This document shows positions 6,391-12,055 of a stretch of DNA of 14,427 bases, piece after piece. A model generated the notes under the pieces. The model was not told where the DNA came from. It ran no database searches and saw nothing but the letters and a program-made list of their open reading frames with translations. Within the stretch, counting starts at the first letter, position 1. Each line of letters begins with the position of its first letter. A program made the position numbers and the translations under genes. The stretch is from JAHFQJ01 sp046050125 (lineage in GTDB: Bacteria; Pseudomonadota; Gammaproteobacteria; Burkholderiales; Burkholderiaceae). The stretch covers positions 1-14,427 of the forward strand of contig JBJOQB010000121.1 in assembly GCA_046050125.1 (NCBI GenBank), read 5' to 3'.

Positions 6391-6837
6391 ATGCTAAGCA
6401 ATTTCACACTCAATACAGTTATTTCTTTTTTAAGTAGCCCATATAATGCTGTTTTATTAGCTATATTCATCATTTCTGGAATTATTTTAATGCTTCCAGA
6501 TAGTAAGAAATTTAATATCAAAGCTGAAGATATTACCCAAAGAACTACCGATAAAAATACTAACACTATCATGGTAGATATTCGAGAAAGTACACAAAAA
6601 CGCTTACCAAAAAGCAAATCCATGAATATTGTTGAATTAGCTAAATCAGGCAATTTGGCAAAACAACTTAAAAATAAAAATGATATTATCATTATAATTT
6701 CTGAAGGTCAAAAAGATGGCTTGCAAGCATTAAAAATTTTAAAATCACAAGAGTATACAAATGTGTTTATTCTTGAAAAAGGTGTTGATGGTTGGATAAA
6801 TGCTGGTTTGCCATTAGCTACATCCTCAGCAAAATAA
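6391..6837 (+). CDS. Membrane-anchored rhodanese-like protein lacking the catalytic cysteine
   Basis: This 148-residue protein corresponds by position and shape to YibN, which precedes grxC-secB-gpsA in many proteobacteria. An N-terminal transmembrane helix (about 20-35, AVLLAIFIISGIILML) is followed by a rhodanese fold: MVDIRES (61-67) matches the VDVRE strand, and VFILEKGVDGWINAGLPL (125-142) matches the closing NV..L.GG...W....LP. The active-site loop, normally VxCxxGxRS, reads IIISEGQKDG (101-110), with Ser104 where the catalytic cysteine belongs. There is no cysteine anywhere in the protein, so it cannot carry a persulfide and is presumably a binding or scaffold protein. No Shine-Dalgarno precedes the ATG at 6391. 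grxC starts 157 bases downstream. Confidence 0.82.
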   Translation: MLSNFTLNTVISFLSSPYNAVLLAIFIISGIILMLPDSKKFNIKAEDITQRTTDKNTNTIMVDIRESTQKRLPKSKSMNIVELAKSGNLAKQLKNKNDIIIIISEGQKDGLQALKILKSQEYTNVFILEKGVDGWINAGLPLATSSAK

Positions 6838-6994
6838 TTTAAGTAAATAAAATACAACATAATACAAAAATTACTTAGTTTTATATTTAATAATTTATAA
6901 AACAACTACTACGTTTTTAGTGTTATTTTGTATTAATAAAGAATATTTATCACTAATAATTAGCACATATAAATATATAAAAAGAGATTGATAT

Positions 6995-7294
6995 ATGCAA
7001 GATTCACAAAATTTACAAAACCCTGAAATTACGATGTATGCAACTAGAATTTGCCCGTATTGCAATATGGCACTAGCTTTGCTCAAGAAAAAAGGGATTG
7101 ATATTACTACTATTACTAAAATATTAGTTGATGAAAAACCTGAATTAAGAGAGCAAATGATGGAGTTAACAGGTAGAAAAACAGTACCTCAAATTTTTAT
7201 TAATGGTCAATATGTGGGCGGTTGTGATGACTTGCACGCACTAGAAAATGAAGGTAAACTAGACCAATTAATAAATAATAAGCCTAATGTATAA
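6995..7294 (+). CDS. grxC: Glutaredoxin 3
   Basis: This 99-residue glutaredoxin is a dithiol oxidoreductase that uses glutathione to reduce disulfides and mixed disulfides in the cytoplasm. The active site CPYC lies at about 19-22 after ITMYATRI, the cis-proline segment is KTVPQIFING (about 62-71), and GGCDDLHALE (about 75-84) completes the glutathione-binding site. About ten residues precede the usual GrxC start. The ATG at 6995 is preferred because AAAGAG at 6981-6986 lies about eight bases before it; a start at the Met of ITMYAT would cut into the first strand. secB follows after 24 bases, and glutaredoxin could be an electron donor for the CysH encoded upstream. Confidence 0.95.
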   Translation: MQDSQNLQNPEITMYATRICPYCNMALALLKKKGIDITTITKILVDEKPELREQMMELTGRKTVPQIFINGQYVGGCDDLHALENEGKLDQLINNKPNV

Positions 7295-7318
7295 ATTACA
7301 TAGCTAAAAGGAATAAAA

Positions 7319-7795
7319 ATGACAGATAACAATCAAAATACAGCTGAAAATAGCAATGAGCCATTTTTTAATATTCAACGTGTTTATTTAAAAGATTGTT
7401 CAATCGAACAGCCTAATTCTCCGCAAATTTTTTTAGAGCAAAACACGCCTGATATTGAAATTCAATTAGATGTTTCTGCAACTCGCTTACAAGACACAGT
7501 TTTTGAAGTAGTAGTTAAGTCTGTTTTAACAATCAAGCAACAAGATAAAGCTGCTTTATTGATTGAATTACAACAAGCGGGTATTTTTGAGATTAAAAAC
7601 GTAGAAGATAGCCAGTTAGACCCAATTTTAGGTATTGCTTGCCCTACAATTATTTACCCTTATTTACGTAGTAATATGGCTGATTTGATTGCTAGAAGCG
7701 GTTTTGCTCCAATTCACTTATCTGAAATTAACTTCCAAGTGTTATATGAGCAACGCTTACAACGTTTACAACAAGAACAAGCTCAGCAAGCTTAG
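7319..7795 (+). CDS. secB: Protein-export chaperone SecB
   Basis: This 158-residue SecB is the tetrameric cytoplasmic chaperone that keeps envelope precursors unfolded and hands them to SecA. Family signatures include FNIQRVYLKDCSIEQPN (about 17-33), LDPILGIACPTIIYPYLR (about 101-118) and the region LARSG.. / HLSEINFQVLYEQ (about 126-146). The acidic, Asn-rich N-terminus and the Gln-rich tail are normal variable ends. Length matches the family. AAGGA at 7308-7312 precedes the ATG by six bases. It sits in the conserved order grxC-secB-gpsA, with gpsA 23 bases downstream. Confidence 0.97.
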   Translation: MTDNNQNTAENSNEPFFNIQRVYLKDCSIEQPNSPQIFLEQNTPDIEIQLDVSATRLQDTVFEVVVKSVLTIKQQDKAALLIELQQAGIFEIKNVEDSQLDPILGIACPTIIYPYLRSNMADLIARSGFAPIHLSEINFQVLYEQRLQRLQQEQAQQA

Positions 7796-7818
7796 TTTTC
7801 ATTGTAACGAGTTTTAAT

Positions 7819-8868
7819 ATGTTAGAGCAAACTCAAAATATAAATGTTGATTCTAATATTATCAATATTTCTGTTTTAGGAGCAGGAGCTTGGGGAACTG
7901 CTTTAGCGAATGCATTTGCTCATCATCATAATGTTAGCTTATGGTTGAGAGATGAAAATTTATTAAATTCTCTTAATCATGGCTATAATCAAAAATACCT
8001 CCCTAATATTAAACTAAACAATAATTTAAAATTTTCTTTAAATTTTGATGCCTGCATAAATAGTTCAGATGTAATAATTATTGCAACTCCAAGTAAAACA
8101 TTTGCTGATATAGCAAGTGAAATTTCACGTATTATTCAAGACAAAAAATACACAAATAAATATATAGTTTGGCTGTGTAAAGGATTTATTAACTTTGAGG
8201 ACATTACATATTTACCTCATCAATTAATCCAAAAAGTATTGCCAAATTATGCAAAATTAGGCGTTTTAACAGGTCCTTCATTTGCTCAAGAGGTTGCAAT
8301 TGGCTTGCCATGTGCGTTAACTGCCGCTTCAAAATCAGTAGAATGGTTAGAGTTTATACAACATAATTTACATCAACCAAATTTACGCATTTATACAAAT
8401 GATGATGTGATTGGCTGTGAAATTGGCGGGGCATTAAAAAATGTTTTAGCAGTTGCGACAGGTATTGCTTCAGGTTTAGAACTTGGTTTAAATGCACAAG
8501 CTGCTTTGATTACCCGTGGTGTAAGTGAAATGATGAGGCTTGGAACATGTTTAGGAGCAAACGCTCAAACATTAATGGGATTATCTGGATTAGGCGATTT
8601 AATTTTAACTGCAACAGGTGATTTGTCTAGAAATCGTACTGTTGGCTTACATTTAGGTAAAGGCGAAGATTTAGATTCTATACTTGCTAATTTAGGACAC
8701 GTTGCTGAAGGAATAAATAGCACTAAATTAGTCTATGAAATTGCTCGTAAACATGACATTTACACACCAATTGTTGATGCTGTTTATGATATAGTATTCA
8801 ATAAAAATAAACCTAAAGATGTTTTATATAAATTACTTGCTCGAGAAGCTAAGCCAGAATTGGTATAG
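7819..8868 (+). CDS. gpsA: NAD(P)+-dependent glycerol-3-phosphate dehydrogenase GpsA
   Basis: This 349-residue cytosolic enzyme reduces dihydroxyacetone phosphate to sn-glycerol 3-phosphate, the backbone for phospholipids. The Rossmann motif GAGAWG is at 21-26 after ISVL. The family signature GPSFAQEVAIGLP lies at 152-164. Lys208 in GGALKNVLAVATG is the expected catalytic lysine, and GLGDLILTATGDLSRNRTVG (257-276) carries the substrate-binding residues. About 16 residues precede the first strand, slightly more than in many GpsA proteins; the ATG at 7819 has only a weak upstream ACGAG. It is the last gene of the probable grxC-secB-gpsA transcript and meets SURF1 tail to tail 38 bases on. Confidence 0.97.
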   Translation: MLEQTQNINVDSNIINISVLGAGAWGTALANAFAHHHNVSLWLRDENLLNSLNHGYNQKYLPNIKLNNNLKFSLNFDACINSSDVIIIATPSKTFADIASEISRIIQDKKYTNKYIVWLCKGFINFEDITYLPHQLIQKVLPNYAKLGVLTGPSFAQEVAIGLPCALTAASKSVEWLEFIQHNLHQPNLRIYTNDDVIGCEIGGALKNVLAVATGIASGLELGLNAQAALITRGVSEMMRLGTCLGANAQTLMGLSGLGDLILTATGDLSRNRTVGLHLGKGEDLDSILANLGHVAEGINSTKLVYEIARKHDIYTPIVDAVYDIVFNKNKPKDVLYKLLAREAKPELV

Positions 8869-8869
8869 C

Positions 8870-8888
8870 CAAATTCGATTATAATTTG
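8870..8888. terminator. Weak hairpin between gpsA and SURF1
   Basis: CAAATT (8870-8875) and AATTTG (8883-8888) form a 6-bp stem with a 7-base loop, in the 38 bases between convergent gpsA and SURF1. A nested alternative pairs CCAAA (8869-8873) with TTTGG (8901-8905). Position suits a shared terminator, but the stem is short and A/T-rich. Confidence 0.3.
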
Positions 8889-8906
8889 ATTAATCATTCC
8901 TTTGGT

Positions 8907-9677
8907 TCATGATTTTTTTCTTCTGAAAACACTATAAGTAAAACATAAACTCACAATAAATAAACCAAGCCATGTAGCCGCATATCCGTAATGCTTATCT
9001 GGCGTCATCGTATGTTGTTTTAAATCAGGTAATTTATTATTCAAAGGAATTAAGGTAAAATTTAATATATTATATTTTTTATCTTTATTATAATTCTTAT
9101 CATAATCTTGAGAGCTGATATTTTGTAGCATTAAATGCTTTTTACTCACGTCAAATTTATCAGATATTAAATTAAATACTCGTGGTAGTTGAGGTAGAAT
9201 ATAGCCTGAGATTTCAATATTTATATTTGCATCATTAGTATTTTTATTTTGATTATTACTATATTTGGTATCATTTAGTTTTTGTAATTCTTGCTCCGAT
9301 AAAAAAACATTTTTACTTGGCGATACAATAAATTTGTGTGCAATTAAAATAATATCGTTACTGTCTTTAATTAGAAATGGATTAACAAGCCAATATCCAC
9401 TACTTCCGTTATAAACTCTATATAAGTAAAAAGATAAATCTAAAAATTTTCCTTCAACTTTTATATGTTTATAAATTATATCTTTTATATTAGATGTATT
9501 ATTTTGTAATTCTTGTAAATTTATATCTGTAGATGATGTTGCTTGCTTTTGTAAATCAAGCATATGCTGTTTATACTGTCCTCGTGTAATTTGCCAAATA
9601 CCTAGGCTTAGTAGTAAAATGTTTATGCAAATAATTAATATTTTTGCTAGATACTTTTTATTCATCTCATAACCCAT
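8907..9677 (-). CDS. SURF1-family cytochrome c oxidase assembly protein
   Basis: This 256-residue inner-membrane protein belongs to the SURF1/Shy1 family, which helps insert heme a into aa3-type cytochrome oxidase. It has the two-helix topology of the family: an N-terminal helix (about 11-29) running into the signature LGIWQITRGQYK (25-36), a long periplasmic loop, and a C-terminal helix (about 231-249) after KHYGYAATWLGLF. YLYRVYNGSSGYWLVNPFL fits the conserved substrate-loop strand. The loop contains an Asn/Lys-rich low-complexity insert (NNQNKNTNDANINIEI). A second Met at residue 5 (9663-9665) is an alternative start. No oxidase subunit genes are in the window; the neighbour pointing the other way is the DUF2909 gene, which commonly accompanies SURF1 in Burkholderiales. 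Confidence 0.88.
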   Translation of the reverse strand: MGYEMNKKYLAKILIICINILLLSLGIWQITRGQYKQHMLDLQKQATSSTDINLQELQNNTSNIKDIIYKHIKVEGKFLDLSFYLYRVYNGSSGYWLVNPFLIKDSNDIILIAHKFIVSPSKNVFLSEQELQKLNDTKYSNNQNKNTNDANINIEISGYILPQLPRVFNLISDKFDVSKKHLMLQNISSQDYDKNYNKDKKYNILNFTLIPLNNKLPDLKQHTMTPDKHYGYAATWLGLFIVSLCFTYSVFRRKKS

Positions 9678-9686
9678 ATACAGTGC

Positions 9687-9896
9687 ATGAAAATAATCAT
9701 TATACTTGCTTTTATTCTAATTGTCTTAAGCTTAGGTTCAGCTTTATTTTTCATGATGAAGGATAAGGGTAATTCTAACCGTATGTTAAACTCTTTAAAA
9801 TTAAGGGTTGGGCTTTCTGTAAGTTTAATTATATTGATTTTAATTGCTTACTATATGGGCTGGATTCACACAACAGGCATTATTATTCATGAATAA
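9687..9896 (+). CDS. Small twin-transmembrane protein (DUF2909 type)
   Basis: This 69-residue membrane protein has two predicted helices: about 2-23 (IIIILAFILIVLSLGSALFF) and about 42-61 (LRVGLSVSLIILILIAYYMGW), joined by a charged loop (MMKDKGNSNRMLNSLK). The pattern LGSALFFMMKDKG, then LRVGLS, then YYMGW matches the DUF2909 twin-transmembrane family found near cytochrome oxidase genes in Burkholderiales; its biochemical role is unknown to me and is presumed to be oxidase-related. The ATG at 9687 is 9 bases from the start of SURF1 on the other strand. The stop overlaps the start of the helicase gene (ATGAATAA at 9889-9896). Confidence 0.78.
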   Translation: MKIIIILAFILIVLSLGSALFFMMKDKGNSNRMLNSLKLRVGLSVSLIILILIAYYMGWIHTTGIIIHE

Positions 9897-11910
9897 AGAG
9901 GTTAAGCATAAATTTATTTTAGAATTAGATAATATCTTTAAAGAACAAGGGATATTACAGCAAAAAATTCAAGGATATACGCCACGTAAAGAGCAATGGC
10001 AGTTGGTGCAAGAAATTGCTGAAACTATGGCTGAAGGTGCAACTTTAATGGCTCAAGCTGGTACTGGCACTGGCAAAACTTATGCTTATTTAGTGCCTGC
10101 TTTATTATGTGGTGGTAAGGTAATAATCACGACCGCAAGTAAAACTTTGCAAGACCAATTGTATAACAAAGATTTGCCCACAATGATGCAAGCTTTGGGT
10201 ATTCCTGCTCAAATTAGTTTGCTTAAAGGGCGTAATAATTACATTTGCCAGTACTACTTACAAGAAGAAGTTGAATATGGTAACTCAAGCGATGCCCAAG
10301 AAATTAAATGGCTACGTAATATCGACAAATTCAGTAAAACTAGCGTAAGTGGCGATAAAACCGAATGTGTAAATGTACCTGAAAATGCAAATATATGGCA
10401 TAGAGTAACTGCAAATAAGGATACTTGTTTAGGCAGTAAATGTGGTTATTATAATTCTTGTTTCATGGTACAAGCCCGTAAAAATGCTTTATTAGCAGAT
10501 ATTGTTGTGGTTAATCATCATTTATTTATTGCTGATTTAATGTTAAAACAAAATGATATTGAGTTATTGCCAAAATCAAATGTAGTGATATTTGATGAAG
10601 CTCATCATTTACCTGAAATTGCCACTAATTTTTTTGGTTATAGCATTAGTACATCGCAAATTAGTAATTTATGTAGTGATGTGGCAATTATTGGGCATGT
10701 GCATTGTGCAGATGTGAAGTGGAGTCATGTTTGCCAAAAGTTAGATAAAAAGGCTAAAGATACAAGATTAACAGTAGATAAAGGCAAATATCAATTTCAT
10801 GATTTAGAAAAAAATACCAGATTTTTCACTGCAACTAAAGAGCTTTTTGCTGAATTAGAAGAATTTTCAGCCTTATTATCAAATCATTCTTCACGTCATG
10901 AGGAAATGGCAAGATTTTATGAAAGAAGCCAAGAATTGCTAAGCAATTTAAATCAGTGGCAACAAAATAATAGTTTATATATTTATTGGATTGATGTTGG
11001 TATGCAATCATTAACTTGGCATAGCACACCTTTGGATATTTCAAAACAATTTGCAGCACATCAGCATCAAACATGGGTTTTTACTTCGGCTACAATTGCA
11101 GTACAAAATAAATTTGACCATTTTATACGTGAATTAGGTTTGGATTTACCATTAATTGATGAAACAAAAGATATAAGTACATCAGAAAAAGATGCTCAAA
11201 ACATATTACAAAATCAACCTCAAGCAATTAATCCACTAAATAGCAGAAATTTACATCAAATATGTATCGATAGCCCATTTGACTATCAAAAAAGCTTATT
11301 ATATATACCAAAAAATATGCCTGATGCTAGTGATATTGATTTTAATCAAAGATTAATTAATCATTCATGGGCAAGCATTTTAAGTAGCGGTGGTCATGCT
11401 TTAATACTATGCACAACATTAAGAGGGGTTGAGCAAAGTGCAATTGCTTTAGATAAATTATTAAAACAGCATAATTTAGATTGGCCTTTATTAGTACAAG
11501 GACAAAGTACCCGCTCAAGATTACTGCAAGAATTTAAAACTAAACCTAATTCAATACTAATTGGAAGCCAAAGCTTTTGGGAAGGTGTGGATATAAGAGG
11601 CGAAGCTCTGAAATTAGTAATAATTGATAAAATACCATTTGCTACACCTGATGACCCTGTAAATGCAGGTAAAATTCGCCATTTAAAACAGCAACATGTG
11701 AATGCTTTTAAAGATTATCAAATTCCACAAGCATCAATTACTTTACAACAAGGTGCAGGTAGATTGATTAGAAGCGAATCAGATACAGGTGTTTTGATTA
11801 TTGGCGATAAAAGAATTGTAGAAAAAAGCTATGGTAAATCTTTACTATTAAGCCTGCCAAAATTTAAAATTACCCGCAATGAAGATGATGTGATAGGGTT
11901 TTTTAAGTAA
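9889..11910 (+). CDS. yoaA: ATP-dependent iron-sulfur DNA helicase, YoaA/DinG family (XPD-like)
   Basis: This 673-residue superfamily-2 helicase unwinds DNA 5' to 3' and in E. coli YoaA acts with HolC in repairing stalled replication forks. Walker A is GTGTGKT (58-64), as in YoaA rather than the PTGVGKT of E. coli DinG. Cysteines at 120 (KGRNNYIC), 180, 185 and 191 (CLGSKC.....C) are in the places of the [4Fe-4S] ligands. The DEAH box (VIFDEAHHLPE) is at about 233-243; SFWEGVDIRGE and QGAGRLIRSESDTG are motifs V and VI. The ATG at 9889 is chosen because it overlaps the upstream stop by eight bases and gives the family's usual N-terminus; a TTG at 9844 would add 15 hydrophobic residues lying inside the DUF2909 frame. 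Confidence 0.93.
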   Translation: MNKEVKHKFILELDNIFKEQGILQQKIQGYTPRKEQWQLVQEIAETMAEGATLMAQAGTGTGKTYAYLVPALLCGGKVIITTASKTLQDQLYNKDLPTMMQALGIPAQISLLKGRNNYICQYYLQEEVEYGNSSDAQEIKWLRNIDKFSKTSVSGDKTECVNVPENANIWHRVTANKDTCLGSKCGYYNSCFMVQARKNALLADIVVVNHHLFIADLMLKQNDIELLPKSNVVIFDEAHHLPEIATNFFGYSISTSQISNLCSDVAIIGHVHCADVKWSHVCQKLDKKAKDTRLTVDKGKYQFHDLEKNTRFFTATKELFAELEEFSALLSNHSSRHEEMARFYERSQELLSNLNQWQQNNSLYIYWIDVGMQSLTWHSTPLDISKQFAAHQHQTWVFTSATIAVQNKFDHFIRELGLDLPLIDETKDISTSEKDAQNILQNQPQAINPLNSRNLHQICIDSPFDYQKSLLYIPKNMPDASDIDFNQRLINHSWASILSSGGHALILCTTLRGVEQSAIALDKLLKQHNLDWPLLVQGQSTRSRLLQEFKTKPNSILIGSQSFWEGVDIRGEALKLVIIDKIPFATPDDPVNAGKIRHLKQQHVNAFKDYQIPQASITLQQGAGRLIRSESDTGVLIIGDKRIVEKSYGKSLLLSLPKFKITRNEDDVIGFFK

Positions 11911-12043
11911 AATTATTCTAGTATAAAATGAATTATATTACTTAATATAAAATATTATAGTAGTATTTTAACTATTTTATTCTATAAACAGTAGTACTCC
12001 TATGTTTGTTTAAGCTTTAAAATATAGCTCAAATATTTATTTT

Positions 12044-12048
12044 AAAGG
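12044..12048 (+). promoter_or_regulatory. Ribosome binding site of the adhesin gene
   Basis: AAAGG lies seven bases before the ATG at 12056 and supports that start. The rest of the 145-base gap after the helicase gene shows no promoter that I trust. Confidence 0.6.
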
Positions 12049-12055
12049 CAAGCAT

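Noticed and set aside
6339..6692. 117-codon minus-strand frame opposite the rhodanese gene
   Set aside because: It lies antisense to a gene with clear rhodanese and membrane-helix features in a conserved neighbourhood; its hydrophobic composition is what the reverse of an AT-rich gene gives.
9844..9888. TTG-initiated N-terminal extension of the helicase
   Set aside because: The 15 added residues overlap the second membrane helix of the DUF2909 gene in another frame and do not match the family N-terminus; the ATG at 9889 is better placed.
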